Assembly: GCA_031273565.1 (NCBI GenBank)
Contig: JAISRR010000187.1
Location: 1 to 49,701 of the forward strand
Direction: 5' to 3'
Length of the DNA: 49,701 bases
Origin: Zoogloeaceae bacterium
GTDB lineage: Bacteria; Pseudomonadota; Gammaproteobacteria; Burkholderiales; Rhodocyclaceae
Shown: piece by piece, positions 1-10,248 of the stretch
Layout of the letters: each line of letters begins with the position of its first letter
Position numbering within the stretch: the first letter of the stretch is position 1
Program-made: the position numbers and the translations under genes
The notes under the pieces: model-generated
What the model was told of the DNA's origin: nothing
The model's database searches: none
Seen by the model: the letters and a program-made list of their open reading frames with translations, nothing else

Positions 1-2435
1 ATCATGGGGGGGCGCAGCGAAGGCGAAATGGTCATCTCGCCGCGCAGGTTGCGGCAGGCGGCGACATAGCTCATCAGGCGTTCCATTTTGCGCTCGGCGG
101 CTTCGTCGATTTGAGCGGCGTTCGACTGCGGCCAGGCGGCCAGCATGATGCTGTCGCGCGTCTTGTTCCCGGCGATGGGCGCAACGCTCTGCCAGAGTTC
201 TTCGGTGATGAAGGGAATCAGCGGGTGCGCGAGGCGTAACACGGTTTCCAAAGTGTGCGCCAGGGTGTGGCGCGCCGCCCTCGCTCCGGCTTCGCCGCCC
301 GCCATTTCGACCTTGGCGATTTCCAGATACCAGTCGCAGAACTCATCCCAGACAAAGCGATACAGGGACTGGGCGGCAAGGTCGAAGCGGTAATCGGTGA
401 AATGCTGCGCCATGTCCGCCGCCAGTTTTTGCAGGCGGCTGACAATCCAGCGGTCGGCAAACGAGGTTTGTTCGGCGGCGACTGGCGTTACATCGCGCCC
501 TTCCAGATTCATGAGCACAAACCGGGTGGCGTTCCAGAGTTTGTTGCAGAAATTGCGGTAGCCTTCGCAGCGATTCAGGTCAAATTTGATGTCACGCCCC
601 GGCGAGGCCAGCGAAGCGAAGGTAAAACGCAGCGCGTCCGTGCCGAAGGCGGCAATGCCGTCCGGAAAATCTTTGCGCGTGCGTTTTTCGATTTTGGGCG
701 CGTCCTTGGGATTCATCAGTCCCGTGGTGCGCTTTTTGACCAGTTCCTCAATGCCGATGCCATCGATCAGGTCGATGGGGTCGAGCACGTTGCCTTTGGA
801 TTTGCTCATCTTCTGGCCTTCGGCATCGCGGATCAGGCCATGTACATACACATGTTTGAAGGGAATTTTTCCGGTGATGTGCGTGGTCATCATCACCATG
901 CGCGCCACCCAGAAAAAGATGATGTCGAACCCGGTGACGAGCACGGAAGAAGGCAGATACAACGCCAGCGCCGGGTTGGATTTTTGCGGGTATTCCGGTG
1001 TCCAGTCCAGCGTGGAGAAAGGCCAGAGCGCCGAGGAAAACCAGGTATCGAGCACATCTTCGTCGCGTTTGAGCGACCCGGCATAACCTTGCGCGCTCGC
1101 CAGCGCGCGGGCTTCTGCTTCCGAGTGCGCGACAAAAATTTCGCCGCCTTCGCCGTACCACGCCGGAATCTGATGCCCCCACCAGAGCTGGCGGGAGATG
1201 CACCAGTCCTGAATGTTGTTCAGCCACTGGTTGTAGGTATTGACCCAGTTTTCCGGGTAAAACCGGATTTCGCCGGAGGCGACGACGTGCAGCGCCTTTT
1301 CGGTGATGGATTGGCCATCTGCGCCTTTTTTGCTCATGGCGACAAACCATTGATCGGTGAGCATGGGTTCAATGACCACACCGGTGCGGTCGCCACGCGG
1401 CACTTTCAGTTTGTGTTTTTCAATTTTTTCGAGCACGCCCAAGGTTTCCAGATCGGCGACAATGGCCTTGCGGGCAACGAATCTGTCCATGTCCCGGTAT
1501 TTTTCGGGCGCGTTTTCGTTGATTCTGGCATTCAGGGTGAGCACGGAAATCATCGGCAACTGGTGGCGCAAGCCCACCGCGTAGTCGTTGAAATCGTGCG
1601 CGGGCGTCACTTTCACCACGCCGGTGCCGAAGGTCATGTCGACATAGGCATCGGCAATCACGGGAATTTCCTGCCCGGTCAGCGGCAGTTTTACTTTCTT
1701 GCCGATCAGGTGTTTATAGCGTTCATCATCGGGATGCACCATCACCGCCGTATCGCCCAACATGGTTTCCGGGCGGGTGGTGGCGACGGTAAGGCTACCA
1801 TCGCCTTCGGCGAGCGGATAGCGGATGTGCCACATGAACCCGTCTTCCTCTTCCTGCACCACTTCCAGATCGGAGACGGCGGTATGCAGTTCCGGGTCCC
1901 AGTTCACCAGCCGCTTGCCGCGATAAATCAGCCCTTCCTTGAAGAGGCGCACGAACGTTTCGGTAACAACCTTGTTCAGCCCGGCATCCATGGTGAAACG
2001 TTCGCGCGTCCAATCCGGGCTGGTGCCCAGACGGCGCATCTGGCGGGTAATCGCGCCGCCGGAATAATGTTTCCACTCCCAGACTTTTTCGAGAAATTTT
2101 TCCCGCCCCAGGTCGTGCCGGGAAATTCCCTGCGCGTCCAACTGGCGCTCCACCACAATCTGCGTGGCAATACCCGCGTGGTCGGTGCCCGGCTGCCAGA
2201 GGGTATTGTTCCCGCGCATCCGGTGATAGCGTGTCAGGGCGTCCATCAGGGTTTGATTGAACCCGTGCCCCATGTGCAGCGTGCCGGTCACATTGGGCGG
2301 CGGCAGCAGAATGCAGAAGGATTCGTCGGCAGGTTTTGCGGTATCCAGCCCAGCGGCGAAATAATTACGGGATTCCCATTCGGTATACCAGCGGGCTTCA
2401 ATGTCCGCCGGTTCAAAGCTTTTGGCAAGTTCCAT
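1..2435 (-). CDS. valS: Valine--tRNA ligase (ValS), 3' end cut by the window edge
   Basis: Class I aminoacyl-tRNA synthetase that charges tRNA-Val in the cytoplasm. About 811 codons are present from an ATG at 2435. The HIGH-type motif appears as [15 protein letters not shown] (HMGH at residues 54-57), and the second signature KMSKS lies at residues 542-546 (nt 798-812). The C-terminal roughly 100-140 residues (tRNA anticodon stem and coiled-coil arm in the family) are beyond the left edge. No strong Shine-Dalgarno sequence precedes the ATG, but the residues that follow it ([17 protein letters not shown]) fit a ValS N-terminus, so this start is chosen. A long open frame on the opposite strand is a shadow of this GC-rich gene. 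Confidence 0.97.
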   Translation of the reverse strand, partial: MELAKSFEPADIEARWYTEWESRNYFAAGLDTAKPADESFCILLPPPNVTGTLHMGHGFNQTLMDALTRYHRMRGNNTLWQPGTDHAGIATQIVVERQLDAQGISRHDLGREKFLEKVWEWKHYSGGAITRQMRRLGTSPDWTRERFTMDAGLNKVVTETFVRLFKEGLIYRGKRLVNWDPELHTAVSDLEVVQEEEDGFMWHIRYPLAEGDGSLTVATTRPETMLGDTAVMVHPDDERYKHLIGKKVKLPLTGQEIPVIADAYVDMTFGTGVVKVTPAHDFNDYAVGLRHQLPMISVLTLNARINENAPEKYRDMDRFVARKAIVADLETLGVLEKIEKHKLKVPRGDRTGVVIEPMLTDQWFVAMSKKGADGQSITEKALHVVASGEIRFYPENWVNTYNQWLNNIQDWCISRQLWWGHQIPAWYGEGGEIFVAHSEAEARALASAQGYAGSLKRDEDVLDTWFSSALWPFSTLDWTPEYPQKSNPALALYLPSSVLVTGFDIIFFWVARMVMMTTHITGKIPFKHVYVHGLIRDAEGQKMSKSKGNVLDPIDLIDGIGIEELVKKRTTGLMNPKDAPKIEKRTRKDFPDGIAAFGTDALRFTFASLASPGRDIKFDLNRCEGYRNFCNKLWNATRFVLMNLEGRDVTPVAAEQTSFADRWIVSRLQKLAADMAQHFTDYRFDLAAQSLYRFVWDEFCDWYLEIAKVEMAGGEAGARAARHTLAHTLETVLRLAHPLIPFITEELWQSVAPIAGNKTRDSIMLAAWPQSNAAQIDEAAERKMERLMSYVAACRNLRGEMTISPSLRPPM

Positions 2436-2581
2436 GAATGCAGGAGGGAGCGAGGAAAAGCTAAAAATTATACCTGCTCGCTGGATCAGGTATCAGAAAA
2501 TTTAGGGGCGCGTGCGCCCACAGACTGCTGACGAGCAATTGATGCCACTGCGTCGGCAACATCAAAGGCGGGTTTGCAAGG

Positions 2582-4741
2582 TCAAGGATGGGTTGAGGCG
2601 GGCGGTTTCGGCCAAAGGATATCGCCGTTGGCGTTTTTGAGCACATAGCGGTCACCGACCTGTTCGGTGTGAAAGCGGAGGACGCCATGGGTATCCATGA
2701 AAAATTGATGTTTGAAGCCGTTGTAATCTTTTTGCATCACCAGCATCAATCCGGCGTGTTTGACGCTATGGTAGGAAATATCGTCGAAACGCGGCGGAAT
2801 GATGGTCTCACCCTTGCTGTTGATAACACCATATTTGTCGTTCTTTTTAACTACAGCAAAGCCATTGTCGTAAAAATAAAAATGGGTGTCATAAAGAGGA
2901 ATGACGGTCATTTCTTCCTTGTTGAAAACAACCATTCCTGCTCTGTTACCATCCTTGCTAGAATTGGTGTAATCGGGAGGATACAACCAGAAATATTTAC
3001 TATCGAATTTGAAGGTATTTGATTCTATGCGATATTTTGGCTCGAGTACAATATTGCCGTTCAGATCGACAAACCCGTCGGAATGATCGAAAAACCCTTT
3101 TGAACCCGCTTTATTAAAAAAAAGCGCTACGCCGATGTCTTCGTATATGTTGGAAAACTTATAATCCTTTTTCAGCAACGCAAGAATTTTGGGGTCAACG
3201 GTGCCGGTAGCGTATTTTTCAGGATTATTTTTTGCCCAGGCAACGCAATAATCATCAAATTCCAGATCAGAAAAATTGCGTCTATGGACTGTGTTGCCTT
3301 TGGCGTCCAGAAACTCTATCCTGTTATAATCCAAATCCGCCGCTATCGCCAGATTGCAAGCATTAAAATCGCTCAAACTGTAATGCCATTTCATATTTTT
3401 AACCCACTCCCCTTTTCTATCAATAAAACCATACAGCCATCTGCCAGACCACATGTTTTTGCCGCTCCATACGCTTGCCCGCGCCATGCCATTACTTTTG
3501 CTGAAACGTCCCACTTCACCAAAACGTGGCTCAATGACCCATTCGCCGCTGCTATCAATCACGCCCCAAAGATCCCAGGCATTACTTTCGATAGCAGCTG
3601 CCGCGAGACCTGTACCATCAAACCTGTTCACCTTGAAAAACCGGGGAGCAATCAGCCATTTGCCCTGTTTGTCGATATAACCCCATTTGCCTTTGACCCT
3701 GGCGCGGGCAATGCCGTTTTCAAAAAACGAAACCTCGTCAAATTGTGCGGCGATAACCGTTTCGCCTTTGTCGTTGATGAATCCCCAGAGATTATCGTCA
3801 CCCAAAATCGCCGCAAACAATCCTTCAGTGGATCTTCTGACCTTACGGAATCGGGGTTGCACCAGAAACTTTCCGCCATCGGAGAGAAATCCTGACTGAT
3901 CACCTTGCATGATCGTAAATCCCGGCAGATCTCCGCTATAATTATATTCATTATAGTTCCGCCATTGGGGTTCATACAGTATTTTACAGGTCTGCAAATC
4001 GACAAATCCTGTTTTGTTGTTTTGAATAACGGCAGTAAAACTATCCTGTACGGGATGTGGATATATTTTGTCAAAACGTGGCGTAATACTCCACTTGCCT
4101 TGCGCGTCGATGAAACCGCATTTTTCGCCTGCGCCTTCGTCTTTGCATACGCGGGTACATCCGTGACTTCCGATAGTGGCAATACCGTTATATTCTGGTT
4201 TGAGTAGTATCAACCCGTTTTTATCCAGCAAACCGAATTCTACCCAACGTGTAACGCCGCGTATTGTTGGCGTTTCGCTTTTTCTTTCAACGGGTATTTT
4301 CGCCATGCCATTTATACCCAGACCCGAAGGTTGAACATTGTACTGTGGCTTTGCGATCACCACGCCACGTGTATTGACGATGCCATATTGGTATCCATCA
4401 ATGCCTGTTCCTGTTTTATTGCCCACAACCCATATACCACTGGATTCGTAGATTCTGTCAAATTGCGGCTTGAGCCGCAGCTTGCCCTGGCGATCCACCA
4501 GACCCCATTTTTCCCCAACCTTGACCGCCGCCATGTCGCCGACAAAAAAACCGTCGAAGCCATCGAATTGCGGCTCAATCACCACCTCGCCCCGCTCATT
4601 GATAAACCCGCCTCCCTGATCCAGCCAGAATGGATAAAGCCGCTCTTCTTCCGCACCAGCGCTGTGCGCGACAAACAGAAAAAAACAGAAGCATAAAATT
4701 CGGGTTGTTCCCGCCATGCGTGTTGCCTTGTTTGCGCGCAT
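2582..4741 (-). CDS. Exported WG-repeat (KWG) protein
   Basis: About 719 residues. After a signal peptide (positively charged start, then ILCFCFFLFVAHSAGA) come about twelve WG-repeat units of the form WG(L/Y/F)(I/V)(D/N)..G...(I/K)P.F(D/N), for example KWGLVDRQGKLRLKPQFD and KWGYIDKQGKWLIAPRFF. WG repeats form beta-propeller-like surface or periplasmic proteins whose ligands are mostly unknown. The frame stays open upstream to 5047, but those residues are not signal-like. Starts at 4741 or 4717 put the signal peptide at the N-terminus, and 4741 has a weak GGTGGGA just upstream. Base composition is lower in GC than its neighbours, which may indicate acquisition. No function beyond an exported repeat scaffold can be assigned. 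Confidence 0.8.
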   Translation of the reverse strand: MRANKATRMAGTTRILCFCFFLFVAHSAGAEEERLYPFWLDQGGGFINERGEVVIEPQFDGFDGFFVGDMAAVKVGEKWGLVDRQGKLRLKPQFDRIYESSGIWVVGNKTGTGIDGYQYGIVNTRGVVIAKPQYNVQPSGLGINGMAKIPVERKSETPTIRGVTRWVEFGLLDKNGLILLKPEYNGIATIGSHGCTRVCKDEGAGEKCGFIDAQGKWSITPRFDKIYPHPVQDSFTAVIQNNKTGFVDLQTCKILYEPQWRNYNEYNYSGDLPGFTIMQGDQSGFLSDGGKFLVQPRFRKVRRSTEGLFAAILGDDNLWGFINDKGETVIAAQFDEVSFFENGIARARVKGKWGYIDKQGKWLIAPRFFKVNRFDGTGLAAAAIESNAWDLWGVIDSSGEWVIEPRFGEVGRFSKSNGMARASVWSGKNMWSGRWLYGFIDRKGEWVKNMKWHYSLSDFNACNLAIAADLDYNRIEFLDAKGNTVHRRNFSDLEFDDYCVAWAKNNPEKYATGTVDPKILALLKKDYKFSNIYEDIGVALFFNKAGSKGFFDHSDGFVDLNGNIVLEPKYRIESNTFKFDSKYFWLYPPDYTNSSKDGNRAGMVVFNKEEMTVIPLYDTHFYFYDNGFAVVKKNDKYGVINSKGETIIPPRFDDISYHSVKHAGLMLVMQKDYNGFKHQFFMDTHGVLRFHTEQVGDRYVLKNANGDILWPKPPASTHP

Positions 4742-5063
4742 TCCCACCGGATCGATAAACCCAATGGAATCATTACTTTCCCGTTCGTCAGCATTTGTCA
4801 TGGACATGTTTATACTCGTGGAATATCCTGAATAACCGTCATCCCCGTGGCAAACAGGAATGACGAATTTCGATTTGTTCAGACCTTCTATTATAAACGG
4901 GTGCATTCCAGCCGTCATTTCCCTGCCGTACCAACGCCCGCAAGCAAGCCTGTCCGCGATTCCGGCACAAAAATTCGTACGGCAACGCACGTAAACAGCA
5001 CGCGTAGCACGGACATCGTGTCGTGTAGATACCGTTTTACCCGCCAAAAGGCGAAAAGCACAT
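4742..5063. other. Gene-poor stretch upstream of the WG-repeat gene
   Basis: This 322-base interval separates dapB from the WG-repeat gene. The minus-strand frame of the WG gene is open through it, but the encoded residues look like non-coding translation. I see no RNA gene or clear terminator. It probably holds the WG-gene promoter. Confidence 0.4.
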
Positions 5064-5930
<867 letters not shown>

Positions 5931-5942
5931 TTATCCGACCCT

Positions 5943-6419
5943 TTACCAGGTCAGGCCTTGCCATAGACGGCTCCAGAAACCTGCCCCCTCTTCCGGCGGC
6001 AGCGGCTTTTCGCCGGGCGCGACGCTGCCCAGATCGACCACCTGGGTACGCGCCACCGGCTCGGTCAATTCGGCGGTCGTGCCGACTTCCACATCCCCCG
6101 TAATGCGTTCCAGAATGCCGTCGGCGTTAAAGAACACCGACAGTTTGCGCGTCGTCACCGCGCCGGTCTTGCCTTCTTCGAGGCGAAACAGATAATCCCA
6201 GCGATCACCGTGGAAAACGTCGGTCAGCAGGGGCGTGCCCAGAATGAAACGCACCTGGTCGCGGGTAAGACCGGGACGCAGTTGCGCCACCATGTCCCGG
6301 GTCAGCACATTGCCCTGCTGTACGTCGATGCGGTATTCGGTCACGATGCGGGGAACGTAGGAACACGCGCCCAGAGAGAGCGCCGCCAGAATCGCGACAG
6401 GGATGGATTTATAGACCAT
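5943..6419 (-). CDS. bamE: Outer-membrane assembly lipoprotein BamE (SmpA/OmlA)
   Basis: Small lipoprotein subunit of the BAM complex, which inserts beta-barrel proteins into the outer membrane. The 158-residue product starts with a lipoprotein signal (MVYKSIPVAILAALSLGACS, lipobox LGAC), followed by the conserved BamE core QGNVLTRDMVAQLRPGLTRD and the VRFILGTPLLTDVFHGDRWDY strand-helix pattern. The frame is open to 6503, but the extra residues are not signal-like, so the ATG at 6419 is preferred. It is divergent from fur, an arrangement (omlA-fur) known in Proteobacteria, and is followed by dapB. Confidence 0.93.
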   Translation of the reverse strand: MVYKSIPVAILAALSLGACSYVPRIVTEYRIDVQQGNVLTRDMVAQLRPGLTRDQVRFILGTPLLTDVFHGDRWDYLFRLEEGKTGAVTTRKLSVFFNADGILERITGDVEVGTTAELTEPVARTQVVDLGSVAPGEKPLPPEEGAGFWSRLWQGLTW

Positions 6420-6543
6420 GAAAGAAACGGAAATTTTGAAAGGTTTATCGAGCCTTGTATCATAACCGAAATTTTGCGCCGCTTCTGCGCGCGCAAAAGG
6501 CAAACAATCTTGCGCCTCCGCGCGTTCTCATCAAAGGAAGATC
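6420..6543. promoter_or_regulatory. Divergent bamE/fur promoter region
   Basis: 124 bases separate the start codons of two divergent genes, so both promoters must lie here. The region is AT-richer than the flanks. A clear Shine-Dalgarno (AAAGGAAG) precedes fur. I cannot place -35/-10 boxes or a Fur box with confidence. Confidence 0.6.
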
Positions 6544-7005
6544 ATGTCAAATCCTCACAACCTCCGGGAAAAGGGTCTCAAGGCCACGCTTCCCCGCCTG
6601 AGAATCCTCGAATTGTTTGAAAAAAGCGAGGTACGCCATCTGGGTGCGGAAGATGTTTATCGCCTGTTGCTGGCGGAAGGACTGGACATCGGTCTGGCGA
6701 CGGTCTACCGGGTGCTTACCCAGTTTGAGCAGGCAGGTCTGCTGGAACGGCACTTTTTTGAATCGGGCAAGGCTTCGTTCGAGATCAACGAAGGCCATCA
6801 CCACGATCATCTGGTGTGCACCGATTGCGGGCGCGTGGAAGAATTCTGCAACGAAGAAATCGAACGCCTGCAAAAAAAGGTGGCGGCAGACCGCGGTTTC
6901 ATCATCGACGAACACGCGCTCTATCTCTACGCACGCTGCACCAAGGCCGATTGCCCGAACCGACAGGCCGCCACGAGCGAACCGTTTACCGCCCGCAAAG
7001 TCTGA
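6544..7005 (+). CDS. fur: Ferric uptake regulator Fur
   Basis: Iron-responsive repressor, 153 residues. The N-terminal winged helix runs through residues 10-80 ([16 protein letters not shown] and [16 protein letters not shown]). The metal-binding region follows: the His-rich [18 protein letters not shown] (84-101, with C92 and C95) and a second Cys pair (C132, C137). Start chosen at the ATG preceded by AAAGGAAG. Fur family members sense Fe(II) and repress uptake genes. This protein carries the standard Fur signatures and the standard bamE neighbour, so a Zur or PerR role is unlikely. Confidence 0.97.
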   Translation: MSNPHNLREKGLKATLPRLRILELFEKSEVRHLGAEDVYRLLLAEGLDIGLATVYRVLTQFEQAGLLERHFFESGKASFEINEGHHHDHLVCTDCGRVEEFCNEEIERLQKKVAADRGFIIDEHALYLYARCTKADCPNRQAATSEPFTARKV

Positions 7006-7034
7006 GGCGCGCAAGAAAAATACAGGAAAAACCC

Positions 7035-7952
7035 ATGTCCGCCCAATCCTTTTTCGCCAGAGTCCGCATCTGGATCGAAACCACGCGACCGGCGACCCTG
7101 CCCTTGTCGTTTGCTTCCATATTGACCGGCTCCGCGCTGGCGGCATGGCGTGGAGGATTCAACCTGTCGACCACGCTGCTGGCGCTGCTGACGGCGGTTT
7201 CACTGCAAATTCTCTCCAATTTCGCCAATGACTATGGCGACGCCATCCGGGGTAGCGACGGAAAAGAACGACTGGGGCCGTTGCGGGGGATGCAGAAAGG
7301 GCTGATTACGCGGCTCGAAATGCGGCGGGCATTGTGGATCTGCCTCGGCTGCTGCATCCTGATCGGCTCGGCGCTGGTCTGGAACGCCTGCCAGAGCGTA
7401 AACGACATCATCGGTTTCCTGTTTCTGGGCTTGCTCGCCATCGCCGCCGCCATCACCTACACCGTCGGCAAAAATCCTTACGGTTATCTGGGGCTGGGCG
7501 ATCTTTCCGTATTGATGTTCTTCGGCTGGCTGGGAGTCAGCGGTTCCTATCACCTGCAAACCCACGCCTTTGACATGAGCATTCTACTCCCGGCCTCCGG
7601 TTGCGGCCTGCTGGCGACCGCCGTGCTCAACATCAATAATCTGCGCGATCTCGATGCCGACCGGAAAAGCGGGAAGCGCACCCTCGCCCTGCGTCTGGGG
7701 CCGTTGCGCGCGCGCTATTATCACATCGCCCTGTTGGCCACCGCCCTGCTCTGCCTTTCCCTGTACGCCCTGTTTGAACTCAAAAGTCTGAACGGCTGGC
7801 TCTTTCTGCTCGCCGCGCCCCTGCTCGCCCATCAAGGCTGGATGGTGCTGCACGCCCCCAACGGCGCAGCCCTGCGCCCCTTGCTGAAAAACACCCTGCG
7901 TGGGGCGCTGCTCACCTGCACGCTGTTCGCGGCAGGAGCGGCGATGAGTTGA
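7035..7952 (+). CDS. menA: 1,4-dihydroxy-2-naphthoate polyprenyltransferase MenA (UbiA family)
   Basis: Integral-membrane prenyltransferase that attaches the isoprenoid tail in menaquinone synthesis. The product is 305 residues. The first Asp-rich site is NFANDYGDAIRGSD (62-75) followed by R.GPLRG, typical of MenA rather than UbiA. The second Asp motif is NNLRDLDADRKSGKRTLA (201-218). About eight hydrophobic segments are visible. The frame is open upstream into fur; the ATG at 7035 is chosen because homologues begin near the ETTRPATLPLSF segment. It lies 29 bases after fur, so co-transcription is possible. The gene implies that the host makes menaquinone. Confidence 0.9.
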   Translation: MSAQSFFARVRIWIETTRPATLPLSFASILTGSALAAWRGGFNLSTTLLALLTAVSLQILSNFANDYGDAIRGSDGKERLGPLRGMQKGLITRLEMRRALWICLGCCILIGSALVWNACQSVNDIIGFLFLGLLAIAAAITYTVGKNPYGYLGLGDLSVLMFFGWLGVSGSYHLQTHAFDMSILLPASGCGLLATAVLNINNLRDLDADRKSGKRTLALRLGPLRARYYHIALLATALLCLSLYALFELKSLNGWLFLLAAPLLAHQGWMVLHAPNGAALRPLLKNTLRGALLTCTLFAAGAAMS

Positions 7953-8089
7953 GCGTCGGTTTGTAAAGTCCCGCCATTCTGTTCATTAATTTCCGGTAAT
8001 TGACGTAAAACTGGCAGAGGCCGGGGGCGAAGGCGGGCGACGCGAGACAAATAAGACGGCCGCACACGCGCAGCCACAGGGAAAAGGAG

Positions 8090-9895
8090 TTATTTGCGTT
8101 CATGAATTTCTCCGATCAGTTTGCGCGCCCAGCCTTCAACCAACGCCTCATCATGACCGGAGGGATGGTGGGCGAGGCCAAGATGCAGGTATTCATGCGC
8201 CAGCGTGACGCGATCTTCGACACTTTTCAGACGGTGGAGGTGAATGCGGTTGCGATCCTGTTCGGAAAATGGTCTGCCGTGGGCAAGGCGACAGATTTTG
8301 GGCGCGGGCGGCGCTTCAAACCCGGGTAAATCGCGTTCCAGGATGCCTTGCCAGCGCAGCGCGGCGGCGGCGAGCCAGGCTTCGGCTTCGATAAAAGGCG
8401 TACAGCTCACGCCTGCCGGGTCGTGCATCGCAACGAGGTCTGCCGTGGGAAACGCGTGTTGCAGGATGCGATCCCACGGCTGTCCGGCACGGCTGGCGGC
8501 GACGGCGGTTTTCCAGGCCATACGGTTTTCACCCGGCGTTTCGGAATGGAAACCGACCGGAGCGCTCGCGAGCCTCAGCCCGCTGGTGAAGGTAGCGGCA
8601 GCGCGGGCGGCGGCGCTGGGCGGATTGGGCGATACGCGCTGCTTGCGGCTGCTGTCGTCGATGGCGAGGCAATTGCCTTCTACACGCGCTTCGTTCAGGA
8701 GATAACTGCGGGCGACCACTGCGAGGGCGCGCGCCGCTTCCGTCTCGCGGGCGTCGCCTTCGCGGTCGAGCACGCGGGCGACGTAATCATCCAACCCCAG
8801 GCGGGCGTCGAGGCGCGGTTTTCCTTTTTCCATCGATAGCGTCAGTTCGCCGTTCGCCGTGAACGGCAGCGTGACCTTGTTGGCGAAAACGGCGACATGA
8901 TGCCCGCGCAACACGCCCGTTCGCGCTGTCGCGCCCCCTGGTTTTTCAACGCGCGCGAGCGGGTCGCGGGCAAAAAAACGCACCTTGACGCAGCCGGGCG
9001 CAAAGGCGGTGCGCGGGATGAGCGCGCCTTCCACGGCCTCATCCAGCACGCCCGCCAGCGTTTTGGCATACCGCGCCATGACCTGTTGCCCCGTGCCCTC
9101 GCCCGCAAACCAGATGGGTCTGCCGTCGATCAGCCAGCCCGCGCCGCCGCCATAGCGGGAACCATCAGGCCGGAACCAGGAAAAGGTCTTGACGCGCAGA
9201 CGACCGCCCAGATGACGGATGACGTCGGTTTCGCGATTGGGGCCGAAGGCGCGCGCCAGCAGGACATTCGCCGCCTGATCCCGCGCCTGCCGGGTTTTTG
9301 ACGCGGTATCGCCAAAGGTATTCCCCGCCAGAACGGAGACCAGTTCCAGCGGCGTCACCCGGGTTTCGGGTTTCATCGCGGCGAGGTCGGAAATCCTGCC
9401 CACGGCGTTCCATTTGCCGCCGTTCCCCCAGAACTTCCGCCATTCGTCGGCCTTGATGCCCAGACGACGCGGTGAGAAAAACGGGGCGCAGGAACGCATC
9501 AGCGCCGTATCCCGGTCAATGCGCTGTCCGGGTTCACAGCAATAACTTTCTTCTTCGCGCAGCGCGCGGGCGGCGGCGGAATTGCCGCGCGCGCCGGTGC
9601 ACACGTAATCCGGCGCGGGATGGTCGGTTTCGACCAGCCAGAGATAAACCAGAAGTTTCCACAGGCTGCCGAGCGGTGCCAGTCCATGACCGGGCGCGTC
9701 AGGAGAGACCGCCCCCGGTGCAATCGGTGGGTCATGGAACATCGCGGCGTCAATCTGCCGCCCTGCCGCATCAAAGGTGCGCCAGTTCATCAGTCCTTCG
9801 CCTTCAAACCAGAGCACTTCGAACGCAGGCTGCGGCGTTGCGGCGCGGGCGGCATTGAGGATGAGGCAAAGGGCGATGATGAGCAGGCTCGCCAT
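8090..9895 (-). CDS. DUF2300 (YfaQ-like) exported protein
   Basis: About 601 residues. The start at 9895 gives a signal peptide (MASLLIIALCLILNAARA). The long domain that follows resembles DUF2300 proteins such as E. coli YfaQ. The middle contains a SpoIID-like stretch (ARALAVVARSYLLNEARVEG), and the C-terminus carries an HExxH-type motif, LAHEYLHLGLAHH (HEYLH at residues 567-571), suggesting metal binding. In enterobacteria yfaQ sits with alpha-2-macroglobulin-like genes, but none are visible here. The frame remains open to 10300 through a palindromic repeat and a truncated gene, so upstream starts are possible but unlikely. Enzyme activity has not been established for the family as far as I know. 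Confidence 0.75.
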   Translation of the reverse strand: MASLLIIALCLILNAARAATPQPAFEVLWFEGEGLMNWRTFDAAGRQIDAAMFHDPPIAPGAVSPDAPGHGLAPLGSLWKLLVYLWLVETDHPAPDYVCTGARGNSAAARALREEESYCCEPGQRIDRDTALMRSCAPFFSPRRLGIKADEWRKFWGNGGKWNAVGRISDLAAMKPETRVTPLELVSVLAGNTFGDTASKTRQARDQAANVLLARAFGPNRETDVIRHLGGRLRVKTFSWFRPDGSRYGGGAGWLIDGRPIWFAGEGTGQQVMARYAKTLAGVLDEAVEGALIPRTAFAPGCVKVRFFARDPLARVEKPGGATARTGVLRGHHVAVFANKVTLPFTANGELTLSMEKGKPRLDARLGLDDYVARVLDREGDARETEAARALAVVARSYLLNEARVEGNCLAIDDSSRKQRVSPNPPSAAARAAATFTSGLRLASAPVGFHSETPGENRMAWKTAVAASRAGQPWDRILQHAFPTADLVAMHDPAGVSCTPFIEAEAWLAAAALRWQGILERDLPGFEAPPAPKICRLAHGRPFSEQDRNRIHLHRLKSVEDRVTLAHEYLHLGLAHHPSGHDEALVEGWARKLIGEIHERK

Positions 9896-9898
9896 GAG

Positions 9899-10003
9899 GA
9901 ACCACTCCCTCCGGCGCTTCGCGCCACCCCCCTCGGAGAGAGAGGCTTTTAATGCCCCCCTCTCCGAGAGGGGTGGCGGCGAAGCCATCGAGGGGAGTGG
10001 TTC
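9899..10003. repeat. Large imperfect palindromic repeat
   Basis: The two arms begin ACCACTCCCTCCGGCGCTTC and end ATCGAGGGGAGTGGT, with an inner pair CCCCCCTCGGAGAG / CTCTCCGAGAGGGG around a short centre. It lies just before the signal peptide of the DUF2300 gene and after the truncated fragment. It resembles dispersed bacterial palindromic elements. Confidence 0.8.
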
Positions 10004-10150
10004 AGCGCGAACATGCGCCAACGCCTGCCAGTCGACCAGCGGTGAATGTACGGACTGGTCGCGCTGCTGCCAGTAAAAGGCGACATCGCCTACGTGACGT
10101 TCGAGAAGCGGGGGAATCTGAAGCCGCGCGACACAAATGCGGGTACTGTG
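10004..10150 (-). pseudogene. 5' stump of a host gene cut by the prophage (TIGR02270-like?)
   Basis: The minus strand reads LLERHVGDVAFYWQQRDQ and VHSPLVDWQALAHV, a pattern like the N-terminus of TIGR02270 (HEAT-like, often near type VI secretion) proteins as I remember them. The fragment has no start codon of its own because the prophage end lies immediately upstream (10151), and it runs into a palindromic repeat downstream. If five bases are dropped at the junction, an ATG in the right flank (49060) would join this frame. The family assignment is tentative. Confidence 0.35.
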
Positions 10151-10211
10151 TGAGATAAATGGGGGGGGGAGTATTTTGCTATGGGAAATAAAATTTCCCA
10201 CAGGAAACAGC
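10151..10211. other. Prophage left end with putative transposase-binding sites
   Basis: Contains TGAGATAAAT, a run of nine G, an inverted repeat GGGAAATAAAATTTCCC and the box AGGAAACAGC (10202-10211). All but the central palindrome have counterparts in reverse orientation at the right end. Mu-family transposases bind several such end sites; which ones are bound here is inference. Confidence 0.7.
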
Positions 10212-10219
10212 ATTAAGAC

Positions 10220-10246
10220 AATCCGCCGTTTTGGGGCGGATTTTTT
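10220..10246. terminator. Rho-independent terminator-like stem-loop
   Basis: AATCCGCC and GGCGGATT form an 8-bp stem around GTTTTGG, with six T on the plus strand within and after the 3' arm. It lies directly beyond the stop of the formyltransferase-like gene (minus strand) and inside the left prophage end. By the T-run it would best stop transcripts running rightward into the prophage, and it may also end the leftward modification operon. Confidence 0.6.
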
Positions 10247-10248
10247 GT

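Noticed and set aside
255-2531. 758-codon open frame on the plus strand
   Set aside because: It lies antisense to valS, which has both synthetase signatures. Its translation is rich in His, Arg and Phe in a shadow-like way and shows no domain.
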